Assembly (NCBI GenBank): GCA_019637335.1
Contig: JAHBVV010000026.1
Coordinates: 37,861-101,860 of the forward strand
Origin: Candidatus Hydrogenedentota bacterium
Lineage (GTDB): Bacteria; Hydrogenedentota; Hydrogenedentia; Hydrogenedentales; JAEUWI01
Direction of reading: 5' to 3'
Length of the DNA: 64,000 nucleotides
Positions within the stretch are counted from its first letter, which is position 1; each line of letters opens with the position of its first letter. Both the position numbers and the translations under genes were made by a program. The notes beneath the pieces are model-generated. The model was not told where the DNA came from and ran no database searches. It saw only the letters and a program-made list of their open reading frames with translations. Below, one piece after another: positions 9,075 to 18,400 of the stretch.

Positions 9075-10133
9075 ATGAAGAACAAGGGATTTACACTTAT
9101 TGAGCTTCTGGTGGTCATCGCGATCATCGGTATCCTCGCGGCAATTCTGTTGCCCGCCCTCGCCCGCGCCCGCGAAGCCGCGCGGCGCGCAAGTTGCCAG
9201 AACAATCTCAAGCAATTCGGGCTCGTCTTCAAAATGTTTGCCAACGAAAGTCAGGGCGAGCAGTGGCCGAGCCTCTTCATCAAGGCGTACATTCCGCAGG
9301 ACGGCGACCCGGCTGGTGTCAATGTCGTCTCCAATTACGGCCCTTCCGTTCCGGAGATCTACCCGGATTACCTGACCGACCCCAATACGGCCATCTGCCC
9401 GTCGGACATCGAAGGAAACGCCTCCCGCTGGACGGGGGTCGACAACGGCTTTTCCACGGCGGGCGAAAACCTCTTCGGCAGCATGGACCGGCGCGCCCAA
9501 TCGGAACGCGCCGGGTGCAGCCACGGGGGCTCCTGCGCAAGCGCGGTCGACCAGAGCTACGCGTACTACGGCTATATCATGGACCAGATCGGGTCTTCGG
9601 ACCCCACCGTTTCCGCCTCGACCATGGTCGCCACGATGGAAGCCACCGGACTTGCAAATTACAGCAGCGGCTACAATTTCGACCCCTACGACCCGACCCT
9701 GCTGATTCCGGTGCAGGCGAACGCCATGATCCTGCAGCTTATTAACACGCTTGTGCCGCTGTACATCGACTTCTCAAGCGCGCCCAACCAGCAAAAGCTG
9801 GAGGCGTTCAATCAGTTCACCAAGGAAAACATCAGCGTTCCCGCGGGTACGGGGACTGCCGGCGGAAACACCATCATGCGCCTGCGCGAAGGTATCGAGC
9901 GCTTCCTGATAACCGATATCAACAATGCCGGCGCCTCGGCCCAGGCGCAAAGCGAAATCTTCGTAATGTGGGACCGGCTCGGGCGCCAGGTCGCCGACTA
10001 CAATCACGTGCCCGGCGGCGCGAATATCCTCTTCATGGACGGGCACGCCGAGTTTGTCAAGTTCAGCGAAGGCGAAGGCATCGCGAACATCTACTTCGCG
10101 ACCTTCGATTCTCTGTTGAACAAGGGCGCCTGA
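9075..10133 (+). CDS. DUF1559-like prepilin (H-x9-DG family)
   Basis: A 352-residue protein. It starts [20 protein letters not shown]: cleavage after G5, Glu at mature position 5, long N-terminal helix. The helix continues into [20 protein letters not shown], typical of the abundant planctomycete pilin-like proteins. The C-terminus carries the family hallmark [19 protein letters not shown] (H-x9-DG). It is monocistronic and followed by a strong hairpin. A paralogue at 57.2-58.1 kb shares both ends and the central [13 protein letters not shown] motif. Likely a major pseudopilin or surface filament subunit; the function is not experimentally clear for this family. Confidence 0.88.
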   Translation: MKNKGFTLIELLVVIAIIGILAAILLPALARAREAARRASCQNNLKQFGLVFKMFANESQGEQWPSLFIKAYIPQDGDPAGVNVVSNYGPSVPEIYPDYLTDPNTAICPSDIEGNASRWTGVDNGFSTAGENLFGSMDRRAQSERAGCSHGGSCASAVDQSYAYYGYIMDQIGSSDPTVSASTMVATMEATGLANYSSGYNFDPYDPTLLIPVQANAMILQLINTLVPLYIDFSSAPNQQKLEAFNQFTKENISVPAGTGTAGGNTIMRLREGIERFLITDINNAGASAQAQSEIFVMWDRLGRQVADYNHVPGGANILFMDGHAEFVKFSEGEGIANIYFATFDSLLNKGA

Positions 10134-10163
10134 TCGCACGCATATCGTGCCACTGTATTTGAA

Positions 10164-10200
10164 AACGCCGGGAGGATGATAAAGCAATCCTCCCGGCGTT
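10164..10200. terminator. strong hairpin after prepilin gene
   Basis: A perfect 14-bp inverted repeat (AACGCCGGGAGGAT and its complement) encloses a nine-base loop, 30 bases after the prepilin stop. It is very GC-rich. No T-tract follows on the plus strand. It may also serve the minus-strand transcript coming from citrate synthase. Confidence 0.75.
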
Positions 10201-10204
10201 CGTG

Positions 10205-10393
10205 CTATCGGTGTTCGTGAAAGCCGAAACCGGATCTAATCCGCCAGGCGCAAGACGTTCCAGGGCGCCCGGTTCCGCGGCTCAGTCCCTTGGTTCCCAG
10301 TGGTCCCTTGGTTCCCTGTGGCCCCTGTGGTCCCTGTGGTCCCTGTGGTCCCTGTGGTCCCTGTGGTCCCTGCTGTCCCTGCTGTCCCTGCAA
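10205..10393 (-). CDS. possible small collagen-like (Gly-X-Y) peptide downstream of citrate synthase
   Basis: A 62-codon frame begins with TTG eight bases after the citrate synthase stop. Its first third is a run of about twelve Gly-X-Y triplets, mainly GPQ, as in bacterial collagen-like proteins. The remainder ([20 protein letters not shown]) has no known domain. It coincides exactly with a 9-bp tandem repeat, so it may be a chance reading of a satellite. No good ribosome site and no signal peptide are visible. Confidence 0.2.
   Translation of the reverse strand: MQGQQGQQGPQGPQGPQGPQGPQGPQGTKGPLGTKGLSRGTGRPGTSCAWRIRSGFGFHEHR
10285..10390. repeat. 9-bp tandem repeat (TGTGGTCCC)
   Basis: About six perfect consecutive copies of TGTGGTCCC lie at 10326-10375, flanked by decayed units (TTGGTTCCC, TGCTGTCCC). 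The array sits between the prepilin terminator and the end of citrate synthase. Confidence 0.85.
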
Positions 10394-10401
10394 CCCGACC
10401 G

Positions 10402-11520
10402 CTACCGTTCGCTCAGCGGCGGAACCGGACGCTCCAGGTGGCCCCGGTAAATGCTCAGCGGGCGGTAGATTCGGTTGTGGTGTCCCTGCTCCAGAATATG
10501 CGCCGACCAGCCCGTCACCCGCGACGCCACAAACAGCGGCGTGTACAGGTCCAGCGGAAGCCCGAGCAGGTAGTACACCAGACCGCAGGGATAGTCCACG
10601 TTCGGGTAGATCTTCTTCTCCTCCACCATGGGCTGCTTGATGGCGTCATAGATCGCCATCCAGTTGTCCTCACCCTTCCGCACCGCGAGCTGGCGCAGCT
10701 TATCCTCCAGGATCTTCGCCCGGTGGTCGCCCGTGCGGTACACCCGGTGCCCGAAGCCCATCACCTTCTCTTTCCGCGCGAGCGCCTCCCGAACCCACTG
10801 GGCCGCCTCCTCCGCCGACGAGAAGCGCGTCAGCATTTCCATGGCCGCCTCGTTGGCGCCCCCGTGCAACGGGCCCTTCAGCGCCCCAATGGCCCCCGTG
10901 ATCCCGGAAACGATGTCGGACTCCGTCGAACAGATCACCCGCGCCGTAAACGTGCTCGCGTTGAAGTCGTGCTCGGCGTAAAGCACCAGCGTCAGATCGA
11001 TCAGCTCGGCGGAAAGCTCATCTGGAACTTCCCCGTGGCACTGATAGAGAATCTGCGCGGCATGGCCCAGGCCCACAAGCGGCGGCAAGGGCTCCTGCCC
11101 GTTCAACAGCCGGAAGCGCGCCGCGATAATGCCCGCGATCTGCGCCGTCAGCCAGAGCGCGCGCTGCCGGTTCGCCTCCTCGTCGTCGCCCGTGACCGGG
11201 TCGAAATGCCCCGCATAGGAGACCATGCTCCGGAGCACATCCATCATCGGGGCCTCCGGCGGGATCTCGCGGAGCGCGCGCACCAGCGGCTCCGGCAGTG
11301 GCCGGTAATCGTCGAGTGTGCTCTGAAGGGCGTCCAGTTCATCCGGCGTCGGCAGCTCCCCAAAAAGCAGCAGATGCGCCACTTCCTCGAAAGTGACCGT
11401 CTCCGCCAGCTCCTGAATCGGGTAGCCCCGGTACAGCAGCTTGCCGTTGTTGACGCAGGCGATCGCGGTTTCCCCCGCAATAACGCCCGCCAGGCCGGGG
11501 CTGTATTCCTGTTCGCTCAT
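10402..11520 (-). CDS. citrate synthase (citrate/2-methylcitrate synthase family)
   Basis: A 372-residue enzyme condensing oxaloacetate with acetyl-CoA (or propionyl-CoA for the methylcitrate branch). Landmarks: AEHDFNAST with His184, catalytic His219 in [25 protein letters not shown] with His258, and catalytic Asp309 in [16 protein letters not shown]. The length fits the short, Gram-positive/archaeal-type family. The ATG is preceded by AAGGAG at eight bases; a longer frame 13 codons upstream lacks this. It stands alone with no prpB/prpD or TCA neighbours, so citrate versus methylcitrate specificity cannot be decided. Confidence 0.93.
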   Translation of the reverse strand: MSEQEYSPGLAGVIAGETAIACVNNGKLLYRGYPIQELAETVTFEEVAHLLLFGELPTPDELDALQSTLDDYRPLPEPLVRALREIPPEAPMMDVLRSMVSYAGHFDPVTGDDEEANRQRALWLTAQIAGIIAARFRLLNGQEPLPPLVGLGHAAQILYQCHGEVPDELSAELIDLTLVLYAEHDFNASTFTARVICSTESDIVSGITGAIGALKGPLHGGANEAAMEMLTRFSSAEEAAQWVREALARKEKVMGFGHRVYRTGDHRAKILEDKLRQLAVRKGEDNWMAIYDAIKQPMVEEKKIYPNVDYPCGLVYYLLGLPLDLYTPLFVASRVTGWSAHILEQGHHNRIYRPLSIYRGHLERPVPPLSER

Positions 11521-11648
11521 ACACGCGCTCCTTCGTTCGCGATCGCGACGCGTGACCATCAGGCATGCACGCGCGCATCACGTCTGGAAAAGTGCCGTCC
11601 CGGCGCGATTCTTGTCAAGGCGCGCCCCATTAAACCTTTCAATAATCA

Positions 11649-12791
11649 CTATGCATCAGGGCTTGGAACGCGCCTGTCGACCATTTGGTCCCTGGGAAAG
11701 TAAGGCCGCCGCAGCTCCTCGGGCGTCGCGACGTCGCGGAAAATCGCATCCGCGACATCGAGCAGCACCGCGAAATCGGGCGGGAGCTGGTCGTGTCCGC
11801 CCTCGCGGACATGCAGCAGATTGCGATCCGGGACGCCGAGAAAATCATACACCGGTTGCGCCGCGGCCCAGGCGCGTTGCGTTCCCTCGGGATTCGCCCA
11901 CAGATCGCCGTAGGCGTCCGTGGAGAGCACCGCCCGCGGCGCGACCAGCGCGCGCAGGAAATGCTGGTCGAAGGGCAGTTCCGCTTCGTTGTCCGCGAAC
12001 CGGCCGAAATCGGCGTGGAACCAGCTCTTGAACCGGTCCGGCCGGGTGATCAGTTCGAGCGTTTCAATGCCCTTCGGCTTGTGGCGGAAGAGCGCCGCCC
12101 CGCCCGCGCCGGAACCGTTCGGCGCGACCAGCGCGAAACGCTCGTCCAGCGCCCCGGCAAGCAGCGCCGCCTTGCCCGTGCGCGAGTGGCCCGTGATCAC
12201 CGTCTTCGCCGAGTCGACTTCCGGGATCGTTTCGATATAATCCATCACGCGCGACGCGCACCACGCCCAAACGGCCAGGCTGCCCCAGTCACAGTCCGGG
12301 TAGGCCGCTTGGGCCGGGCCGGCCTCGTCGTAGCCCTCGGTATCCGGATCCAGGCTGGTCTGCTCGAAGCACACGAACGCATAGCCGCGCGCCAGAGCCG
12401 CCGGCGCGTGTTCGCCGCCCAGCCCGAAGCGCAGCATAACGGGCGCAGGCGCGGTGGCCCCCGCGGGATGATACCAGTGGACCGTCGTGCTCAGCCCATG
12501 ATCCGGGCCAAAGGCGATGCGAACCGCGCGAAAGTCCGCCGCGCCATCGAAACGCGCGCCGCGTTCCAGTTCGGCCTCCAGCCGCACATTGCCCGGCGCC
12601 GGCGGGACGCGGCCATATTCGTGCTCCAGCAGCAGCGCGCGCATCTCCTCCCGGCGCGCCGGCCACTGCGCGGTTGCGGTGACACGATCACCATTGAGGA
12701 AGACCAGCGGATCGGGCAGATCCGGGATGTCCTGCGAGGGCTCGGCCCCGGCGAGGATGCCAGGTAGCAGCGCCAGCAAGATGAGTAGCAT
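11649..12791 (-). CDS. glucuronoyl methylesterase-like secreted hydrolase (CE15)
   Basis: A 380-residue alpha/beta hydrolase with a signal peptide (LLILLALLPGILAGA). The nucleophile motif is VITGHSRTGKAALLAGA with Ser203, followed by NGSGAGGAALFR, as in bacterial CE15 enzymes. The catalytic His lies in REGGHDQLPPDF (His333). CE15 enzymes cleave ester links between lignin alcohols and glucuronic acid on xylan. Together with the GH42-like protein and a sulfatase elsewhere in the window, this suggests plant or algal polysaccharide use. The start is placed at the ATG before the signal peptide; upstream codons are rich in Arg/Cys and unlikely to be coding. Confidence 0.88.
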   Translation of the reverse strand: MLLILLALLPGILAGAEPSQDIPDLPDPLVFLNGDRVTATAQWPARREEMRALLLEHEYGRVPPAPGNVRLEAELERGARFDGAADFRAVRIAFGPDHGLSTTVHWYHPAGATAPAPVMLRFGLGGEHAPAALARGYAFVCFEQTSLDPDTEGYDEAGPAQAAYPDCDWGSLAVWAWCASRVMDYIETIPEVDSAKTVITGHSRTGKAALLAGALDERFALVAPNGSGAGGAALFRHKPKGIETLELITRPDRFKSWFHADFGRFADNEAELPFDQHFLRALVAPRAVLSTDAYGDLWANPEGTQRAWAAAQPVYDFLGVPDRNLLHVREGGHDQLPPDFAVLLDVADAIFRDVATPEELRRPYFPRDQMVDRRVPSPDA

Positions 12792-12890
12792 TTTCACGAT
12801 GTCGTCGCTCCAGCGGGTTCGGAGGGATTTAACCGCAAAGGACGCAACGATAGCAAAGAACGCCCCGGCAGGGCCGCCACGGCATTCGTG

Positions 12891-12896
12891 TATAAT
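12891..12896 (+). promoter_or_regulatory. candidate -10 box for hicB
   Basis: A perfect TATAAT lies 50 bases before the HicB start in the divergent gap with the CE15 gene. No good -35 hexamer lies at 16-18 bases, so the call is tentative. Confidence 0.35.
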
Positions 12897-12945
12897 GAGA
12901 GGGATCCGCCTCGCGAAGCAGCCTGCGGCGGCATGGAGCACGTAG

Positions 12946-13155
12946 ATGAACAGCTATACATTCATAGTCGAGCGCTGTCCGGAAACCAATCTATACATCG
13001 GGTACGTTCCTGGCTTTCCCGGCGCCCACAGTCAGGGCGAGACCCTGGACGAACTGCGCGAAAACATGGCGGAAGTCATTCAGTTGCTTCTCGAAGTCGG
13101 TGAGCCGGTGCTCGAATCCGAATTTGCCGGCACGCAGACCATTCAGATTGGCTAA
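12946..13155 (+). CDS. HicB-family antitoxin (orphan)
   Basis: A 69-residue protein with the UPF0150/HicB fold signature: FIVERCPETNLYIGYVPGFPGAHSQGETLDELRENMAEVIQLLL. HicB antitoxins normally neutralise a HicA mRNA interferase and repress their own operon through a C-terminal DNA-binding tail; this short form lacks the tail. A GGAG ribosome site lies six bases before ATG. The adjacent hicA is reduced to a stub, so the gene probably survives as a solitary antitoxin-like protein. Confidence 0.8.
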   Translation: MNSYTFIVERCPETNLYIGYVPGFPGAHSQGETLDELRENMAEVIQLLLEVGEPVLESEFAGTQTIQIG

Positions 13156-13158
13156 TCG

Positions 13159-13209
13159 ATGCCGAAATACCCTGCTCTGAAGCCGCCTACGCCAGAATCT
13201 CTCGGATGA
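13159..13209 (+). pseudogene. truncated hicA remnant
   Basis: Three bases after hicB a frame opens with MPKYPALKP, resembling the usual HicA N-terminus (MPKLPxLKxxEVIxAL), but it runs out of homology after nine residues and stops at codon 17. The dsRBD-like body with the catalytic His is missing. The 3' end of the opposing DUF1501 gene occupies this sequence. Confidence 0.4.
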
Positions 13210-14632
13210 CATGCCCGTGCACGTCCGTCAGCCGCCGGTCGATGCCATTATGCCGCACCGTCAACTTCCGGTGATCGATCCCGAGCAAGTGCAACACCGT
13301 GGCGTGCAGGTCGTACCCATAGGTCACATTCTCCACCGCCTTGTAGGACCACTCGTCGCTCGCGCCGTGCGTCACCCCGCCCCGGATCCCGCCGCCCGCC
13401 AGCCACGACGTAAACGTAAACGGGTTGTGGTCGCGCCCCGCGCTGCCCTGGCTGCACGGCATGCGCCCGAACTCCGTGGTCCAGATGACGATCGTGTCGT
13501 CCAGCATGCCGCGCGCCTTCAGATCCTTCAGCAGCGCGGCCGCCGGTTGGTCCATGCTCGCCGCCATCTCCCCGTGATCCTTCTCCAGGTCCTCGTGTGA
13601 GTCCCAGTTGCGGCGGGGGAACGCGTTGTCCGCGCCGCTCCAGACCTGCACAAAGCGCACGCCCCGCTCCAGCATGCGGCGCGCGAGCAGACAGTTGCGC
13701 CCGAAGTCCTCGGTGACCGGATTGGCCAGGCCATAGAGGCGCTTCGTGGCCTCCGTCTCGCCCGACAGATCGAGCACCTCCGGCGCGGTGATCTGGAGCC
13801 GCGCCGCGAGCTCGTAACTCTCGATGCGCGCGTCCAGCCGCGAATCGCCCGCGCGATCCGCCAGGTGTATGCGGTTCAGGCGCTCCAGCGCGGCCAGGCC
13901 CGCCGCGTCGTTCTCCGGCTTCACGAACTCGTCTTCCGGCGGAAAGAGATCCGCAATGGGATTGGGCTTCGCGGGATGGATCAGCGTGCCCTGATAGTTC
14001 GACGGCAGAAACCCCGCACCCCAGTTCTTCGGTCCGCCCGGGCCGAATCCGCGCGCGTCCGGAAGCACCACGAAGGTCGGAAGGTTGTCCGTCTCGCTCC
14101 CGAGCCCATACGTCACCCACGACCCCACGCTCGGAAAGCCCGGCAGCAGGAACCCCGTCGTCTGCATGAACGTCGCGGGCCCGTGCACATTCGACTTCGC
14201 CACCATCGCGGGCAAAAAGGCCATATCGTCGGCGCAGGTCGCCAGGTGGGGGACCAGATCGCTCACCCATTTGCCGCACTCGCCCCGCTGCTTCCACGCC
14301 CACGGCGCCGGCATCACCACGCCCGGCTCGCTCTGAAACAACTCCACCTTGCCGCCCGGATCAAAGGGCTGTCCCGCGCGCTCGGCCAGCAGCGGCTTGT
14401 AGTCGAACGTATCGCACTGGCTCGCCGCGCCCGACATGAACAGCTGGATAACCCGCTTCGCCCGCGGCGGGTGGTGCGGGCCATCCGGCAGGCCCGGTGC
14501 GCCCTGGGCAAAGGCGCCCTCCCGGTTCAGCAGGTGGGCCAGCGCGATGCCGCCCAGCCCGCCGCCGGACTTCCACAAAAACTCGCGCCGGGAAAGCGGG
14601 CGCCGGGGCTGGTGTTTTGGGTCGTATTTCAT
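13187..14632 (-). CDS. DUF1501 family protein (Tat-exported, sulfatase-like fold)
   Basis: A 481-residue protein with a twin-arginine leader (PLSRREFLWKSGGGLGGIALAHLL). Typical DUF1501 segments follow: AKRVIQLFMSGAASQCDTFDYKP, MQTTGFLLPGFPSVGSWVTYGLG, and a C-terminal TIVIWTTEFGRMPCSQGSAGRDHNPFTF with metal-site-like residues as in alkaline phosphatase/sulfatase folds. In planctomycetes DUF1501 genes sit directly behind a PSCyt/DUF1549/DUF1553 gene. That partner is present at 15.5-18.5 kb, but a GxxExxY gene lies between. The pair is thought to act in the periplasm; no activity is established. Confidence 0.92.
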   Translation of the reverse strand: MKYDPKHQPRRPLSRREFLWKSGGGLGGIALAHLLNREGAFAQGAPGLPDGPHHPPRAKRVIQLFMSGAASQCDTFDYKPLLAERAGQPFDPGGKVELFQSEPGVVMPAPWAWKQRGECGKWVSDLVPHLATCADDMAFLPAMVAKSNVHGPATFMQTTGFLLPGFPSVGSWVTYGLGSETDNLPTFVVLPDARGFGPGGPKNWGAGFLPSNYQGTLIHPAKPNPIADLFPPEDEFVKPENDAAGLAALERLNRIHLADRAGDSRLDARIESYELAARLQITAPEVLDLSGETEATKRLYGLANPVTEDFGRNCLLARRMLERGVRFVQVWSGADNAFPRRNWDSHEDLEKDHGEMAASMDQPAAALLKDLKARGMLDDTIVIWTTEFGRMPCSQGSAGRDHNPFTFTSWLAGGGIRGGVTHGASDEWSYKAVENVTYGYDLHATVLHLLGIDHRKLTVRHNGIDRRLTDVHGHVIREILA

Positions 14633-14670
14633 GGGATGTTAACTCCCTTTTGATGGAGTCAGAGAATATG

Positions 14671-14700
14671 TTCACCACGAAGGGCACGAAGAACACGAAG
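14671..14700 (+). repeat. left inverted repeat flanking the GxxExxY gene
   Basis: A 30-base sequence built on ACGAAG units (TTCACCACGAAGGGCACG...) that reappears in opposite orientation at 15411-15440 with one mismatch. Confidence 0.85.
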
Positions 14701-14778
14701 ATTGGAAGATTATTGAAGTCTACGATTTTCGGTTATCAAAGATGGCTATCAGGCGAAATCTGGAACCAAAGACAAATA

Positions 14779-15150
14779 CTACAATACCATGCGCTTAATG
14801 CCATCTTTCAAGCGGATTTCGTTGAAATTCATTAGCAGTCCTACCGGCTTTTTCGCGAGCCGCATATAGGTCAACAACTGGGCTTCGTGAATTGGGAGTA
14901 ATTCAGAGACACTCTTCAACTCTACCACCAGCGTATCGTCTACCAGGATGTCGATCCGGTAGCCGCATTCCACCTCGATTCCCTTGTAATAGACCGTCAC
15001 GGGGTCTTCGATGCGATGCGGGATGCCCTGCAAACTCAGCTCATGCGAAAAGCAGAACTTGTACGTTGATTCCAGCAGCCCGGGTCCAAGTTCCTTGTGG
15101 ACCTCGATTCCGCAACCAATCACGCGACTCGAAAGTTGATCAAATTCCAT
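14779..15150 (-). CDS. GxxExxY protein
   Basis: A 123-residue protein of the GxxExxY family (also known from the 23S rRNA intervening-sequence protein context). It has LSSRVIGCGIEVHKELGPGLLESTY with the name motif at residues 24-30, then YRIDILVDDTLVVELKSV, a D-x(n)-ExK arrangement like PD-(D/E)xK nucleases, and HEAQLLTYMRLAKKPVGLLMNF. AAGGGAG six bases upstream fixes the start; an ATG five codons earlier overlaps that ribosome site. The gene is bracketed by 30-bp inverted repeats and splits a gene pair that is usually adjacent, so it looks like an inserted cassette. Function unknown. Confidence 0.9.
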   Translation of the reverse strand: MEFDQLSSRVIGCGIEVHKELGPGLLESTYKFCFSHELSLQGIPHRIEDPVTVYYKGIEVECGYRIDILVDDTLVVELKSVSELLPIHEAQLLTYMRLAKKPVGLLMNFNEIRLKDGIKRMVL

Positions 15151-15453
15151 TGTGCTCCCTTTCAATGGGTTCTTCCGGGTGTTTGTGCGGCTTTCTGCGC
15201 CATACTCAATAACAAGAACGTAAACTGCGTGATGGGGAAAGTAAGGTAAACGGTTACCTCATACGATTGCCGACACCCGAAGTTATGACCTTACCCCATA
15301 ATCGCAAGTATCGATCTATTCAATTCTTCCGAGACAGAAATGCAACCCACAGGCCCAACTTGCCATCTGATATTCAAGGTTTCTACTTCATTCTTCTCCA
15401 TTCTTCTCTTCTTCGTGTCCTTCGTGCCCTTCGTGGTGAAATATCTTCCTCCC
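15151..15453. other. intergenic part of the GxxExxY cassette
   Basis: Lower in GC than its neighbours. Besides the right inverted repeat it contains an imperfect palindromic stretch (AAGTAAGGTAAACGG ... ATGACCTTACCCC, about 15238-15298). No gene was found. Confidence 0.4.
15411..15440 (-). repeat. right inverted repeat flanking the GxxExxY gene
   Basis: Reverse-complement partner of 14671-14700 with 29 of 30 bases identical. The two repeats lie about 710 bp apart and enclose only the GxxExxY gene. Confidence 0.85.
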
Positions 15454-18400
15454 TCAATCCACAAACATAAACTCATTGCTGTTCAAGATCACCCGGCACG
15501 CCGCCGCCAGGCCGTGTTCCTCCGCGTAGGGCGAGAGCACTTCCAGTTCGCTGTCCGACGGCGCCCGGTTCAGCGCCAGCTGGAAGGCCCGGCCAAGCTG
15601 CGCGGGCACGGTGTCCGCGTCCGCCGCGAGCCGGTCCGCGAAGATCGCCGCCTGCCGCACGATCGCGGCGTTGTTCAGCAGCGCCAGCGCCTGGATGGCC
15701 GTCAGCGTCTCGTTGCGCACCGGCACGCTTTGCGACGGGTCCGCGCAGTCCATGCTCGTCATGAAGGGGTCGGGCACGCTCCGCACCACGAAGCGGTAGA
15801 TCGATCGCCGGTAGCCCGCCGGGTCCGCCGGGTCGTATTCGGCATACTTGTAGCGCGGCGAGTGATCGTCCTCGAACACGAAGAAATCCACGCCCGGGCC
15901 GCCCATGGTGAGGTCCAGCGCGCCGCTCGCGGCGAGGATGGCGTCGCGCAGGGCCTCCGCCTCCAGCTGCCGCCGGTTCATCCGCCACAGGTATTGGTTG
16001 CTCCCGTCGATGGTCGCAAAGGCGGGATTGTGCCCGGAGGTCTGGCGATACGTCGCGCTCGTCACGATTTCCCGGTGCAGCCACTTCAGCGACTGCCCAT
16101 TTTCCAGAAAGCCGCGCGCCAGCCAGTCCAGCAGTTCCGGGTGGGTCGGCGGCGCGCCCATCCGCCCGAAGTCGTTCGGCGTGGCCACGATGCCCTGGCC
16201 GAAATGGTAGTGCCACACGCGGTTGACGATGGACCGCCAGGTCAGCGCGTTCTCCTCGCGCGTGAGCCACTTCGCCAGCGCCGCGCGGCGTTCGGATTCA
16301 TCGTGGCCCTCGGGCAGTTCGAAGCGGCTCTCCAGGCCCGGCAGACACCCCACCGCGCCGGGACCCACCAGCGGGCCCGGCGTCTTCTCGCTCCCGCGCA
16401 GGAGCAGGTGAATGTCGCGCATGCCGTCCGGCGCTGTGAAGTTGCCCTGGCGCGGGAAGCGGTTCGCCGCCGCGTACACCCGCCGCGGCTCCGGGAGCGC
16501 GTCCCATGCCGCGTTCACCTCCGCCAGCGCCGTCCGATTTTCCAGATACGCCGCGCGATCGCCCTCCGGAAGCATCGCAAGCCGCAGCGCCTCGCTTTCT
16601 TCGCGCAGCGCGGCCGCCGCGCGCTCCAGCCCGGCGATGGCGTCCCCGCGCGGGTCGCCCTCGGTTAGTTCCCCGATGCGCCGGTGGCTGTCGTAGCCGT
16701 CCACGAGGTGCGCCGTATGCCAGCGCCCCTGATCGATCGAGTCCAGCGCTGTCACCGGCTTATCCCGGGCCACATTCTCGCCGCCGCCGTAGACCTCCAG
16801 CTCCGCCAGCGCGAAAACGTAGTCCTCCAGCCGTTTCCACAGCCGCGTGGCGGTCATCCGCACGTAGCGCGCCTTGACGCCGCCGGTTTCCAGCGTAAAG
16901 GGCTGGTCCGTCCGCGCGGGATGGTCCTCCGCGGTCTGATCGAGCAGGACGATCGGATCGGTGAAGCCCGGTTCGTCCGCGGCTTCCAGCTTGAAGCGGA
17001 CCGGAAACCCGAATCCCGGCGTATCGGTGAAGTCCACCGGCCGCGCCGCGATCAGCCGGATGCGATCGATCGCCACCGGCGCGCCCAGGTCGATCTGCAC
17101 CCATTTCACAGCGTCCGCCTTCGATTCGATGGCGCTGTGGTAGCCGTTGCTCGGGCTCTCCGACTTCTTCAGCGCGTTCAGCCGTTCCTCGATCGGTTTC
17201 AGCGCCTCCGCCAGCGCCGCCAGTTCCGGCGATTCCAGCGCGTCAATGCGTTTCCGGTAGGCGGCGTCGGCTTGCTGCAAACGATCCCGTTCTCCAATGA
17301 TCGCCTGCCGCCGCTGGTGGACCGCCGGGTCCTCGTCATAGATCCGGTCCGCCCGCTCCACCCCCGCGAACACCGCCTGCAAACTGTAGTAGTCCTCCTG
17401 GCTGATGGGGTCGAACTTATGGTCGTGGCAGCGCGCGCAGCCCACGGTCAGGCTGTTGATTGCCGCCATGGCCGTGCTCACCATGTCGTCCCGGTCCAGA
17501 TTCCGCGTGATTGCCTTGTCGATCGTGCCCTCGCGCAATTCCACGTGCCCCACAAAGTCCCACGGCCCCGCCGCGAGAAAGCCCAGCGCCACCGTCGCCT
17601 GCGGATCCGCCGGGTAGAGCGCGTCCCCTGCGATTTGCTCGCGGATAAACTGGCCATACGGCTTGTCCGCGTTCAGCGCGTTGATCACGTAGTCCCGGTA
17701 CGGCCAGGCATGCTCCCGGCGCTTGTCCTTGTCGTAACCGTGTGTGTCCGCGTAGTGCGCCACGTCGAGCCAGTGCCGCGCCCAGCGCTCGCCATAGCGT
17801 GGCGACGCCAGCAGTGTATCCACCAGCCGTTCGTACGCGTCCGGCCGCTCGTCGTTCACGAACGCCTCCACCTCCTCGGGGGTGGGAGGGAGGCCCAGGA
17901 GATCAAACGAAAGCCGCCGGATCAATGTCCGCCGATCCGCCTCGGGCGCCGGCGAGAGGCCCCGCTCCTCCTGCGCCGCGCGGATGAACCGGTCAATCGG
18001 ACCGCGCGACCACGTGTCCCCCGCGATTTGAGGAACCGGCGGCGCCCGAAGCGGCTCAAAGGCCCAGTGGCCCGACCACGGCGCGCCCTCCGCAATCCAG
18101 CGCGCCAGGGTCTCGATCTCGGCCTTCGTCAGCGGCTTCGGCGCGTCCGGCGGCGGCATTCGATCCTCGGGATCGGCCGCCGTGATGCGCTCGTGGAGCA
18201 GGCTCGCTGCCGGATCGCCCGGCGCCACCGCCACCGCCCCCGACTTCAGCGGCTCAAACAGGCCCGCCCGCTCATCCAGGCGCAGGCCCGCCTTGCGCAT
18301 TTCGCCATCCGGCCCGTGGCAATTGAAACACTTCGCCGCAAGAATCGGCAGCACGTCGCGCGTAAACTCCACCGGCGCAGCGCCGGCGAACGCCAGCGGA

